A DNA stretch of 11,336 nt from SZUA-430 sp964638635 (GCA_964638635.1 CAZXAQ010000106.1:1-11336); one strand, 5' to 3'. Numbered from the stretch's first letter, positions 1 through 8,154 are shown. A program made the numbers and translations. Notes: generated by a model not told the origin, from the letters alone.

Positions 1-1755
1 GATCACAAGCGCCGCGCCTCGCGCCTCGTATGGGCCGGCGAATACGGCCAAGCGAACGCGATGACGAACTGGGTCGGCGCCGACGTCAGCGCGCTGATTT
101 CGGCCCGCGTGAAGCTGCGCCAAGCCGCGCGCGATGCCGATGCCGCTTACAATCGTGTTCCGTCGAGCCTCGCGGGCGATCCTGGCCTGTTGTTCGACCG
201 CGCGCGCTGGCTCAGGAAGCGCGACCGCGACGACGAAGCCCGTCCGCTGCTCATCACCGCCTCCGTCAATCTCAACGAACCGCCGCCGGTCGTCGAAGAA
301 TGGTGGACCGAACGCAACTATCAAACCCGCGAAGCGCTCGACGCCGGCAACGTGCAGCAGGCCTACCAGCTCGCCGCCGGCCACGACCTGCGCAAGGACG
401 CGGGCGTGCCCTACGCCGAAGCGGAGTTCCTGGCCGGCTGGATCTCGCTGCAATATCTGAAAAAGCCGGATCCCGCCTACGATCACTTTCTGCGCTTGCG
501 CGAAGGCGTAACCGCGCCGATCAGCGTCGCCCGCGCCCACTACTGGGCCGGCCGCGCGGCCGAGAAGGCGGGCCGCACCAGCGAAGCACAACGTCAATAC
601 GGCCTCGCCGCAAATTTCCCGATGACCTATTACGGCCAGATCGCCGCCGCGACCGTGAACCCGCGCGGCAATCTCGACCTGCCGTTCTCGCGCGCGACCT
701 CGTCGTCCACGAAGCAAGCCTTCATGGACCAAAGCATGATGCAAGCGATGCAAGCGCTCGCCGACGTCGGCGCCGAAGGCTTGCTGCGCACGTTCGCGCT
801 CGCCGCGGCCGAAACCTACACCGACCGCGACCAATTCGTGCTGCTCACGAACTTCCTGCGTGGCCTGAACCAGCCGGCGCTCGCCTTGCGCGTCGCCAAG
901 CGCGGCCTGCAGAAAAACGTCGCTGTCTTCGACATCGCCTACCCGACGCTCTCCGTGCCGCCATTTCGCGGCAGCGGCACGCCGCCGGAGACGGCGCTCG
1001 TTCTGGGCCTCACCCGCCAAGAAAGCGAGTTCGACCCCGAAGCGATGTCGAGCGTCGGCGCCCGCGGCCTCATGCAGATGATGCCGGCAACCGCGAAACT
1101 CACCGCCCGACAGCACGGCCTGCAATACGGCGACAAATCCGACCTGCTCACGCCCTCCGTGAACATGCAGCTCGGCATGGCGCACGTCTCCGATTTGCTG
1201 AGCGACCTCGGCGGCTCCTACATCCTCGCGATCGCGAGCTACAACGCCGGTCAAGGCCGCATCAACCAGTGGATCTCGACCTACGGCGACCCGCGCTCCA
1301 CGAACGCCGACGCGATCGACTGGATCGAGCGCATCCCGTTCAGTGAGACGCGCAACTACGTCCAGCGCGTGATGGAAAACACGCAGATTTACCGCAACGT
1401 GCTCGCCGGCCGCGACGTGCCGCTGGCCATCACCGCCGACCTGAAGCGCGGCGGCTACACGGCCATGGCATCCGCCGTGCCGCAGTTCTCCTCCTCGCCC
1501 GTACCCACGGCCGCCGCCGCGACGCCCGGCGTGAGCCCTGTCCAAACCCCGGCGGCGACGCCACCGGCCGACACCCAAGTTGCCGCCGTCGTCTCCTCCA
1601 AGCCCGTCTACGATGACGACGAAGAAGCAACGCCGGTCAAGAAAACGACGAAGAAGGCGACCTCGAAAAAGAAGAAGCGCTCGACCGTCACCGCGTCCAA
1701 TTCGAAGAAGTGCAAGAGCGGCTCGACCTCGAAGCGCTGCCGCAAGGCCGGTTAG
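1..1755 (+). CDS. Soluble lytic murein transglycosylase (Slt family), 5' end outside window
   Basis: This enzyme would cleave the MurNAc-GlcNAc bond of peptidoglycan in the periplasm, forming 1,6-anhydro-MurNAc ends. The reading frame is open from base 1 through the ATG at 61, so that ATG is internal and the signal peptide is not visible. Counting from it, residues 1-300 are an alpha-helical, TPR-like region as in the Slt70 superhelix. The SLT catalytic domain spans about 305-455. It has 'LTRQESEFDP' with the probable catalytic Glu at 321, 'GARGLMQMMPATA' at 333-345, 'AIASYNAGQGRI' near 390-401 and 'RNYVQRVMENTQIYR' near 430-445. After about 470 comes an Ala/Pro linker, a DDDEE patch and a Lys-rich tail with Cys at 551 and 560, which is not part of the usual Slt fold. 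It converges with the minus-strand cyclase gene. The family call is firm; the exact paralogue is not. Confidence 0.93.
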   Translation, partial: DHKRRASRLVWAGEYGQANAMTNWVGADVSALISARVKLRQAARDADAAYNRVPSSLAGDPGLLFDRARWLRKRDRDDEARPLLITASVNLNEPPPVVEEWWTERNYQTREALDAGNVQQAYQLAAGHDLRKDAGVPYAEAEFLAGWISLQYLKKPDPAYDHFLRLREGVTAPISVARAHYWAGRAAEKAGRTSEAQRQYGLAANFPMTYYGQIAAATVNPRGNLDLPFSRATSSSTKQAFMDQSMMQAMQALADVGAEGLLRTFALAAAETYTDRDQFVLLTNFLRGLNQPALALRVAKRGLQKNVAVFDIAYPTLSVPPFRGSGTPPETALVLGLTRQESEFDPEAMSSVGARGLMQMMPATAKLTARQHGLQYGDKSDLLTPSVNMQLGMAHVSDLLSDLGGSYILAIASYNAGQGRINQWISTYGDPRSTNADAIDWIERIPFSETRNYVQRVMENTQIYRNVLAGRDVPLAITADLKRGGYTAMASAVPQFSSSPVPTAAAATPGVSPVQTPAATPPADTQVAAVVSSKPVYDDDEEATPVKKTTKKATSKKKKRSTVTASNSKKCKSGSTSKRCRKAG

Positions 1756-1779
1756 AACCGCCTCAAACCTGCCCTTATT

Positions 1780-1804
1780 GCCCACGCAACCCACGCGCGT
1801 GGGC
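1780..1804 (+). terminator. GC-rich hairpin after the transglycosylase gene
   Basis: GCCCACGC (1780-1787) pairs with GCGTGGGC (1797-1804) across a 9-nt loop. The overlapping 14-bp perfect palindrome 1790-1803 is an alternative pairing. It begins 25 nt after the stop codon, the right place for a 3' end. No T-tract follows, so it could be a processing or mRNA-stability structure rather than an intrinsic terminator. Confidence 0.4.
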
Positions 1805-1821
1805 GAGAGATGCAAAATCGA

Positions 1822-1901
1822 ATCCGTTATATCCGTTCGCAAGGCTGATTTCCGCGGTTTCATCCGTTCGGAATCCGTTCGGAATGCGTTCGTTATCCGT
1901 A
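1822..1901. repeat. Phased short direct repeats, ATCCGTTCGGA type
   Basis: ATCCGTT occurs at 1822, 1831, 1862 and 1873. One-mismatch copies lie at 1884 (ATGCGTT) and 1895 (ATCCGTA). The last four starts are exactly 11 bp apart, about one helical turn, and the 11-mer ATCCGTTCGGA is repeated perfectly at 1862-1872 and 1873-1883. Each unit carries TCCG-TT-CGGA, an inverted repeat. It may be a multi-site protein-binding array or a short tandem duplication; the function is unknown. Confidence 0.6.
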
Positions 1902-2181
1902 AGGCGCCAAGCCCCGACACCGCAGAAATCCGCACATCCCTTCCTAAGCCACGCGCAACCCGCACGCGAGCGGCACGGCAAGAAAGCCGTTCGCACGCGT
2001 CGAAGCCGGGCCCAAGTGTTGTCATTTTCATCCATCGCTGGCCGCGCGATCGCAGCCGGAATTGTGCGCCGTCGAAACGTGCGCCGGACGCTGAATAATT
2101 ATTACTTATTTACGTAAGAGACAACGGCCCGAAGCCCGCGCCAATTGCCGCGGACAAAACACCCTGCTGCACCTTGGCGTT

Positions 2182-4218
2182 TCAATCCGCGCACGCCGCC
2201 TTCCGCATAGCCCTCTCGCACTCGGCTCTGAAGTCGTACGGCACCTCGCTCGCGCAGTCTGGCCAGTGGCCGCTGTCCCGCCAGTATTCTATGAGACCGG
2301 CGTGCGCGCACAGCTTTGCAAAGCGAACGTCCCGCTGCAACGGCACGCTCGGAGCCGTGAAATACGCCGCGATCATAAAGGCACGGTTGACGCCGCGGCC
2401 TTTGCCCATCGGCCCGATCGGCCGCTTCGTCGCGATGGCTTCAAGCAAAAACTCGTACGCAAGGTCGACGCAGCCGGCCCAGCCCGCGATCTGGCAAAGC
2501 CCGAACTGCAACGTCGGTGACGTTGCCGGGTGCAGAATCGTGCGCAGAGCTGCCTCGCGCTGCGCCTGCGGCATCGCGAAAAGCGAATGCACGAACCGTG
2601 TTCCGTTGAGTTCAAGGGGCGTTTGGTCTTTTGGCTTCGGCGTCTCCGGGCCGAGCATCTTTTCCGCTTCATCGACATGTCCGCCATAGAACAGAATCCG
2701 CCACCGAAAGCCCCAAATCCAGAGGGAGTCCGGCAGCCGCTGTTGCGCCGCGTTGATCGACGCGATCGCCTCTTCCGTGCGGCCTAGCGTGAGCAGCATA
2801 TCGGCTGCGTTCGAAACCATCCACGGCGCAACGGGTTCCAACGCGGCCGCGCGCGCGAAATAAGGACACGCCTCCCGCACGCGTCCGACGACGAGATGCG
2901 CACCGCCATACCTGTTGAGCACGTCGGCGTTCTGAGGGGCCAGCCCATACGCCTTCTCGATCAGTGCCAACTTTTCGCCATGCCCGGCGAAGGCCGGTTT
3001 GAGCGACGCAAGTGCCACATAAGCGACGGCGTTGTTCGGGTCGAGTTCGAGCGCGCGTTGCGCGGCCGACAAGGCCGCGTCGTGCATCGGCTCGCCTGCC
3101 GCGTCGCGGTCCCTTGGCAGCTGCTGCATGCGCGCCATACTCAACTGCGCCCACGCGCGCGCAAAGGCCGGCGCGCGCGTGACGGCCTGCAGAAGCAGCG
3201 ACTCAGCGCGCGGGTTCGTGTCGTCGCTGAACTCCCGGTTATAGCGAAGGCCGTTCAGGAACAATTCGTAAGCAACCGGATCGACGGCCTCGCCCGGCGC
3301 CTTCGCGGGGAGAAGCGATTTCAGCGCGCTCGCCACATGACCAGCGATCTCGTCCTGCAGCGCGAACGCATCGGCAATCTCGCGGTCGTAGCGGTCGCTC
3401 CATAGACAGCGTCCGCTCGCCACCTCGGTCAACTGCGTGTTGAGACGCATGCGCGCGCCCGACTTGCGCAGAGCGCCGTCCAGAATGTGCGTTGCCTTGA
3501 GCTCCCGCGCCGCGCTCCTCTTCTCCGCCCCGCGAAACTGAAACGCCGATGTGCGGCCGATGACGCTGAAACCGCTGCCATGGGTCAGCGCGTAGTGAAT
3601 CTCCTCGCTCACCCCGTCGGAGAAGAACTGCATCTCCGGATCGTTCGACAGATTGTCGAACGGCAGCACGGCGAGCAGCGGCTCGACGCTCTTTGGCGGC
3701 GCTGAGGCGATCGCCGACGCGACAGCGGCAAGCGTAAACGCCTCGATCGTCTCCGCCATCTTGTCGAGTTGCATCAGCCCGCGCGAGATCAGACGTTCGG
3801 CCAACGGCCCACGGATCGTGCGGCGCACGTCGGCCGAGATGAGCGCCGACCCAGGATCGCTACGCGCCATCAGCCGCGCCGCGACGTTGACGCCGTGCCC
3901 CAAGAGGTCGCCATTTGGCTGCACGACGACATCGCCCAGGTGCACGCCTACGCGCACTTTCGGTTCGCATTTCGCGGCAAGGTCACCGGCGGCCTCGACG
4001 GCGGCGAGGCTGGACGCGAACTCCAGCATGAACCCGTCGCCGGCCGTGTTGAACACGCGCCCACCATACGCCTTCGCGATCTCCTCAATCACCGACCGCA
4101 GCGCCGCAACCTCCGTTGTCGTCTTCGCCTCGTCCGCTTCCGTGCGCGCCGAATACCCCGCGACGTCGAGCGCGACGATGGTGGCGAGTCTGCGCAGGGC
4201 GGTCGTCAAGAGTCCCAC
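2182..4218 (-). CDS. Class III nucleotide cyclase fused to TolB-like and TPR domains
   Basis: This 678-residue protein should make a cyclic nucleotide, probably cAMP. Residues 10-165 form the class III cyclase domain. Candidate metal-binding Asp are D18 ('VALDVAGYS') and D61 ('NTAGDGFM'); 'GVNVAARL' supplies the transition-state N111 and R115. D104 lines up with the adenine-specifying Asp, but the paired Lys position is N57. Residues 178-300 resemble the TolB N-terminal-like domain often fused to such cyclases ('LLAVLPFDNLSNDPE', 'DGVSEEI'). From about 315 onward the protein is TPR-like helical repeat, probably for partner binding. No signal peptide or clear membrane segment is seen, so it is likely cytoplasmic. 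The start may be GTG at 4218 or, better spaced from GAGGAG (8 nt), TTG at 4209. It lies 86 bp downstream of the exporter gene on the same strand. Confidence 0.9.
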   Translation of the reverse strand: MGLLTTALRRLATIVALDVAGYSARTEADEAKTTTEVAALRSVIEEIAKAYGGRVFNTAGDGFMLEFASSLAAVEAAGDLAAKCEPKVRVGVHLGDVVVQPNGDLLGHGVNVAARLMARSDPGSALISADVRRTIRGPLAERLISRGLMQLDKMAETIEAFTLAAVASAIASAPPKSVEPLLAVLPFDNLSNDPEMQFFSDGVSEEIHYALTHGSGFSVIGRTSAFQFRGAEKRSAARELKATHILDGALRKSGARMRLNTQLTEVASGRCLWSDRYDREIADAFALQDEIAGHVASALKSLLPAKAPGEAVDPVAYELFLNGLRYNREFSDDTNPRAESLLLQAVTRAPAFARAWAQLSMARMQQLPRDRDAAGEPMHDAALSAAQRALELDPNNAVAYVALASLKPAFAGHGEKLALIEKAYGLAPQNADVLNRYGGAHLVVGRVREACPYFARAAALEPVAPWMVSNAADMLLTLGRTEEAIASINAAQQRLPDSLWIWGFRWRILFYGGHVDEAEKMLGPETPKPKDQTPLELNGTRFVHSLFAMPQAQREAALRTILHPATSPTLQFGLCQIAGWAGCVDLAYEFLLEAIATKRPIGPMGKGRGVNRAFMIAAYFTAPSVPLQRDVRFAKLCAHAGLIEYWRDSGHWPDCASEVPYDFRAECERAMRKAACAD

Positions 4219-4304
4219 TCCTCGCCTAGAACACTATCAGCCTTTCGAGGCCTCTGGCAGCGGGACCGATCAAGCGCGTGTTAAGACTCGCCAAATCGTG
4301 GCAG

Positions 4305-6626
4305 CTAGCGCCGCCGGGGCAGCACGCGGTCCAAGATGACCGCCATCGCCGGCAGGACCGTGATGGCGGCGAGCGCATTCGCGAGCACCAGGAAGGCGAG
4401 CAACCAGCCCATGTCGGCCTGGAACTTCAGCCCCGAGAACGCCCAGCAGCCGACGCCGAGCGCAAGCGTCAGCGCCGTGTAGACGATCGCGGCCCCCTCC
4501 TCCCGCATCGACAGCGCGAACGCTTCGTCCATCGGCGCGCCTTCCTGCAAATGCGCCTCAATACGCTCGTAGAGATAGAGGCCGAAAGCGACGCCGATGC
4601 CTGCGGCGAGCACGAAGACGGGCAGCGTCGTCACCGTGAGCCCGATATCGAGCCAGGCGAGCAGCCAGAGGCCCAGCGCGTTCGCAAGCCCCAGCGGCGC
4701 GAGGCAGCACGGGACCGCGCGCCAGTCGCGGTAGGCCGCGAAGACCAGGATTGCGATCACACCGAAGACGAGCAGGGGCGCCGTCACGCGCGCCTGGCGT
4801 ACGGCGTCGTTGATCGCGGCGAGCACGCCGCCGTTGCCGGTCGCCAGGCGGAATTTGACGTTCGGCACCTTGTTCTTAGCGATGAAATCTTCGGCCGCCG
4901 CCGCAACACGCCGCAGCGTCTCGTCGCGATGGTCGGTGAGATACACTGCGATCGGCAGAAGCGAGCAATCTGCGTTCCGCAGGCCCGTGGTGTCGGAGAT
5001 GGCGCCGGTGGCGACAGCCAGCACGTCGGGCGCCTTTGGTAGGACGCGCCACTTGAGATTTCCCTCTTGCACGATCGAGTAGACGAAGCGCGAGGCTTCG
5101 GGCAGCGACATGACGGACTTCACGCCGTCGACCGCGCGCATGGCGGCGCCGAAGCGCTCGACAAGCGCCATCACCTTGTAGTCGACGCACGCGTCGATAG
5201 GTGCAATCGTGACGACGACGAAACTGTCGAGATCGAGATCGAAGTTGTTGGCGATCGCGGCGGAATCGACGTTGAACCGCGCGCTTTGCCAAAGTTCCTG
5301 CGCGCCGGGCTTGCGATGGCCGACGCCGATGTCGGCCGCGTTCCAGATCGCGGCCGCGCCTAAGCCCGCGCTCACGACGAGAACACCAAGCGCGGGCAAG
5401 GGTCTGGCATCGCGCGAAAACGCCGCCATAAAGCGCTGGCGCGAGGCTAAAAGCCTGTGCTGGCGCGCCAGGGCCGGCGCGCTGAAGCCGACGGTGCTGA
5501 TGGCAAGCGGCAGCATGATCAGATTCGAGACGAATTTCAGCGCAACGCCGATCAGCGCGATGACGGCGAGATCCGTCACGAAGGGGATCGGGAGCAACAG
5601 GATCGCGGCGAAGCTCACGAGCACGGTCACGATCGAGAAGACGCCGGGCACTAGCAAACGGCGGAACGTGCGCCGAGCCGCCTCAAGCGGGGTGTGGCCG
5701 CGTTTGACGACGGAGGCGAGGAAGCGGTTGATCTGCTGCACGCCGTGACTGACACCGATGACGTAGATCAAGAACGGCATGACGAGACCGAGCGGATGCA
5801 GGCGCAACCCGGCGACGTTCACGATGGCAAGCAGCCACGCGATTGACGCGACGGAGCAAAAGACGGTGATCAACGTCAGCGCGAGCGAGCGAGAATAATA
5901 CCAGAGCGCAGCCGCGCTCAAGACGAACGCGATGGCAAAGAACGTCAGAACGTTGAACGCCTCGTTCGCGATGTCGCCGACGAACTTCGTAAAGCCGATG
6001 ATGCGGATCGTGACGTCGCCGGTTTCGAACTTCTTGCGGATCTTGGTCTCGAGTTCGTTCGCGACCGCGATCAAATCGGGCGCCTTGCCATCGGGCATCA
6101 GGGGCAACACCGACGCGTGGATCATCGCCGCCTTGCCGTCGAGTCCGAACAGCTTGCCCAGATAGCCACCCTTGAAAGCGTCCGCGCGGATGCGCTTGAC
6201 GCCATCTGAGGTGAGCGCTTCCGGCGTCACAGTCGCTGAGATCAGCTGGCGGCCTTCGACCGCGTTCTCAGTCGCCTGATAGACGAACGTGTTCGGCGTC
6301 CACAGCGACGTCACGGACTCCCGCAAGATACCGGGCATGTACGTCACCTCTTGGGTGACATCGTTCAGCGTTTTGAGGAATGCGGGCGTCCAGACATCGC
6401 CCTTCGCGGTTTCGACCACGATCTGAACGCTGTTAAGGCCGGCGATCTTCTCTTTGTAGTCAAGCGCCGTTTGGGCGTACGGGTGAGTACGCGGCAATTG
6501 CCGTTCGAGATCGGTGTCGAACTTGAGTTGCAGGGCGAGCCACGCCGACCAAGCCGTTAGCGCGATGAAGAGCGCGAGAAAGAGCGCGCGCCCACCAAAC
6601 AGAATTCGCTCCAACACGTCGAGCAT
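4305..6626 (-). CDS. RND/MMPL-family exporter, 12 transmembrane segments
   Basis: This is a predicted inner-membrane RND-superfamily permease of 773 residues. It has the duplicated layout of one TM segment (about 15-35), a large periplasmic loop (36-222), five TM segments (226-377), one TM (410-428), a second loop (429-612) and five TM (614-765). 'GVSHGVQQINRF' in TM4 and the N-terminal 'LERILFGGR...LPRTHPY' region resemble the RND permeases often encoded near DUF1329/DUF1302 genes, which probably export hydrophobic or lipid-like compounds; the substrate is unknown. Neither TM4 nor TM10 ('GIGVAFGLYLYERI') has the Asp seen in MMPL/HpnN-type 'GxGxD' motifs. I chose the ATG at 6626, with GGGGA 4 nt upstream, over an upstream GTG at 6668 that lacks a ribosome site and would add 14 residues. 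No adaptor or outer-membrane gene is adjacent. Confidence 0.88.
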   Translation of the reverse strand: MLDVLERILFGGRALFLALFIALTAWSAWLALQLKFDTDLERQLPRTHPYAQTALDYKEKIAGLNSVQIVVETAKGDVWTPAFLKTLNDVTQEVTYMPGILRESVTSLWTPNTFVYQATENAVEGRQLISATVTPEALTSDGVKRIRADAFKGGYLGKLFGLDGKAAMIHASVLPLMPDGKAPDLIAVANELETKIRKKFETGDVTIRIIGFTKFVGDIANEAFNVLTFFAIAFVLSAAALWYYSRSLALTLITVFCSVASIAWLLAIVNVAGLRLHPLGLVMPFLIYVIGVSHGVQQINRFLASVVKRGHTPLEAARRTFRRLLVPGVFSIVTVLVSFAAILLLPIPFVTDLAVIALIGVALKFVSNLIMLPLAISTVGFSAPALARQHRLLASRQRFMAAFSRDARPLPALGVLVVSAGLGAAAIWNAADIGVGHRKPGAQELWQSARFNVDSAAIANNFDLDLDSFVVVTIAPIDACVDYKVMALVERFGAAMRAVDGVKSVMSLPEASRFVYSIVQEGNLKWRVLPKAPDVLAVATGAISDTTGLRNADCSLLPIAVYLTDHRDETLRRVAAAAEDFIAKNKVPNVKFRLATGNGGVLAAINDAVRQARVTAPLLVFGVIAILVFAAYRDWRAVPCCLAPLGLANALGLWLLAWLDIGLTVTTLPVFVLAAGIGVAFGLYLYERIEAHLQEGAPMDEAFALSMREEGAAIVYTALTLALGVGCWAFSGLKFQADMGWLLAFLVLANALAAITVLPAMAVILDRVLPRRR

Positions 6627-6734
6627 TGTGTCCCCAAGCGCGGAAGCCAAGCCCGGCCAGTGTTTCACAAAAGCTCGCTGTACGAAAGCCGCCTATGGTG
6701 CGGCGGGATGCCGGCCGAGGGAAAGGACAACGCC

Positions 6735-7541
6735 TCAGTGCACGGTCGCTTCCGGATCCCGCCCGCCGAGCATCATCTGCAGGCGCACCCCGGCATCGCC
6801 CTCCGCGAAGCAGCGCGCCAGCGCCTTCGGGCTCGCCTCAGCGGCGGCCTCGATGCCGCGTTCGGCGGCGATCTTGAGCAGCTTCTTCGTCTCGATCACC
6901 GCGACCGGCGAGAGCGTCGTGAAGTGCTGCGCCAACTGCTGCACCGACGGCTCGAAATCCTGCATGCCGGCGACGTTCGAGACGAGGCCCAGCATGAACG
7001 CCCGCTCCGCGGTCACCACGCCGCCGGTCAGCGCCAAGGCCGCGGCCGAACCGTTGCCGCTGATCCTCTGCAGCCGCCCAAGCGCCCCGCCGCCGGCGTT
7101 CATGCCGACATTGATGCCCGGCAAGCCGAACCGCGCATCGGCGCGGGCGATGCGCACGTCCGCATGCAGCGCCAGTTCGAACCCGGCGCCCAGGCACGCC
7201 CCCTTGATCGCCGCGATCACGGGCACCTCGAGCGCCGCAATCCGGTCGTAGATGCCGCGCGCCTTGAGCGCCACTTGCTCGATCTCGGCCGGCGGCAACG
7301 AAGCAAGCTCGCCGATATCCATGCCGACCGAAAACGCGTCGTCGCCGCTGCTGGTCAGGATGATCGCGCGCAGATGCTTGTTCGCCGCCGCCTCGTCGAA
7401 GGCGTGCGCGAGTTCCTCGCGCAACGTGTTGTCGATCGCGTTCGTGGCCTCGGGCCGGTTGATCGTGAGCGTCAGCACCTGGCCCTCCCGCTCGCGAATG
7501 AGCGTGGCGCCGCGCGTGTCTCCGGTGGATGTCTTGGTCAT
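6735..7541 (-). CDS. Enoyl-CoA hydratase/isomerase (crotonase) family protein
   Basis: This 268-residue protein is of normal crotonase length and should act on an acyl-CoA thioester in the cytoplasm. The N-terminus has 'TLTINRPEATNAID'. The oxyanion-hole segments are 'DDAFSVGMDI' (about 67-76) and 'GACLGAGFELALHAD' (114-128), the latter with Glu122 matching the first catalytic Glu of mitochondrial hydratase. The second catalytic Glu, in 'FGQPEI/V' of true hydratases, is replaced by Gly142 in 'FGLPGINVG'. It may therefore be an isomerase, another crotonase activity, or a weak hydratase. The ATG at 7541 is preferred because the frame upstream runs through an intrinsic terminator. No good Shine-Dalgarno sequence precedes it. 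The exporter gene follows after 108 bp. Confidence 0.9.
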   Translation of the reverse strand: MTKTSTGDTRGATLIREREGQVLTLTINRPEATNAIDNTLREELAHAFDEAAANKHLRAIILTSSGDDAFSVGMDIGELASLPPAEIEQVALKARGIYDRIAALEVPVIAAIKGACLGAGFELALHADVRIARADARFGLPGINVGMNAGGGALGRLQRISGNGSAAALALTGGVVTAERAFMLGLVSNVAGMQDFEPSVQQLAQHFTTLSPVAVIETKKLLKIAAERGIEAAAEASPKALARCFAEGDAGVRLQMMLGGRDPEATVH

Positions 7542-7571
7542 GGGGCCCGAGACTAACCCGCCCGCGCGGCC

Positions 7572-7610
7572 AAAAAAAGACGGGCTCCGGCCGCGAAAGC
7601 CAAAGCCCGT
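7572..7610 (-). terminator. Intrinsic terminator of the Sel1 gene
   Basis: On the minus strand a 12-bp stem, ACGGGCTTTGGC with GCCGGAGCCCGT (two G-T wobbles), closes a 7-nt loop. It is followed after one C by seven T. It begins 22 nt after the stop codon at 7633 and ends 30 nt before the crotonase ATG, so it separates the two genes unless it is read through. Confidence 0.88.
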
Positions 7611-7632
7611 GCGACGCAATTGGTTCTTGTTT

Positions 7633-7908
7633 TTAGTGCGCCGTTTCCTGCAGCCAAAGGCGCGCCAAGCGCTGCGCTTCGGCGATGTCGTTCGAGGACA
7701 TTTGCTGTGCGAGCTCCGCGCGCCACAACCGCGCTTCCGCCACGCCCTTCATAGCCGCGAGATTGAAGTATTTGTGTGCGCGCACAAGGTCGAGTTCCAC
7801 ACCCTGGCCCGTCGAATAGCACAGACCCAGCTGATAAAGCGCCTGCGGCTTGCCCGCTTTCGCGTCGCCTTCCATATCCACGACGACATCAAAATCGATC
7901 ACCGCCAC
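7633..7908 (-). CDS. Small Sel1-like repeat protein
   Basis: This 91-residue protein has a single full Sel1-type repeat at about 22-59. The diagnostic spacing is 'ALYQLGLCYSTGQGVELD' followed by 'AHKYFNLAAMKGVAEA'. A further partial helical repeat runs to the end. Sel1 repeats are TPR-like helical pairs used for protein-protein contact. No signal peptide or membrane segment is present, so a cytoplasmic adaptor-like role is the most that can be inferred. The GTG start at 7908 has GGGAGAG a few bases upstream, a good ribosome site. The gene is monocistronic by appearance: it has its own strong terminator and a long gene-free upstream region. The specific function is unknown. Confidence 0.83.
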   Translation of the reverse strand: MAVIDFDVVVDMEGDAKAGKPQALYQLGLCYSTGQGVELDLVRAHKYFNLAAMKGVAEARLWRAELAQQMSSNDIAEAQRLARLWLQETAH

Positions 7909-8154
7909 CTTCGTCTCTCCCGCTCGTTCTGCATCGAGTGCGTGGTCCGCATTCGTGCGTTGTTATGGGACAAGATTTGAAAGCATCGCGCTGAACGGCA
8001 CGTTAATGCGGTGAGCGGTTTTTGCTTAAAATCTGCGGCGGTTTTTCGGTTAAGCGGAAATCTTCGACCATCGCGAAATCCGCATAAAACCTACGCTTCC
8101 GGCGTTAATGGGAAAAACGGGGCCACCTTAACGACCGTCATGTCCCCGAAAAAT

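Larger units (their letters stand above)
1756..2181. other. Gene-free gap between convergent genes
   Basis: Open frames crossing this gap look Arg-rich and unlike a protein family, and none has a convincing ribosome site. The gap holds the hairpin at 1780-1804, the phased repeats at 1822-1901 and an AT-rich island at about 2094-2117. The island contains AATAATTATT (2094-2103) and TTACGTAA, which stand out against the GC-rich surroundings. I see no RNA gene that I recognise. Confidence 0.55.

Noticed and set aside
30..1346. 438-residue plus-strand frame over the transglycosylase gene
   Set aside because: It is Arg-rich and has no recognisable domain, while the overlapping frame has clear SLT motifs. 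It is a shadow of high-GC coding.
2094..2125. AT-rich stretch considered as a minus-strand promoter (TTGTCT with AATAAT)
   Set aside because: The spacing is only 15 bp and it would fire into a gene-free gap toward the back of the transglycosylase gene. I report it only as an AT-rich spot.
4278..5042. 254-residue plus-strand frame opposite the exporter gene
   Set aside because: The product is rich in Arg, Gln, Glu and His with no membrane or domain signal; the minus-strand frame encodes a coherent 12-TM permease.
6660..7556. 298-residue plus-strand frame opposite the crotonase gene
   Set aside because: It is Arg/Ala/His-rich and has no family resemblance; the opposite frame is a clear crotonase.
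7542..7619. 26-residue N-terminal extension of the crotonase frame
   Set aside because: It would be encoded within the intrinsic terminator and does not resemble crotonase N-termini.
7980..8135. TTAA motifs considered as CtrA sites (TTAA-N7-TTAA)
   Set aside because: The spacings between the TTAA copies do not fit the CtrA consensus.
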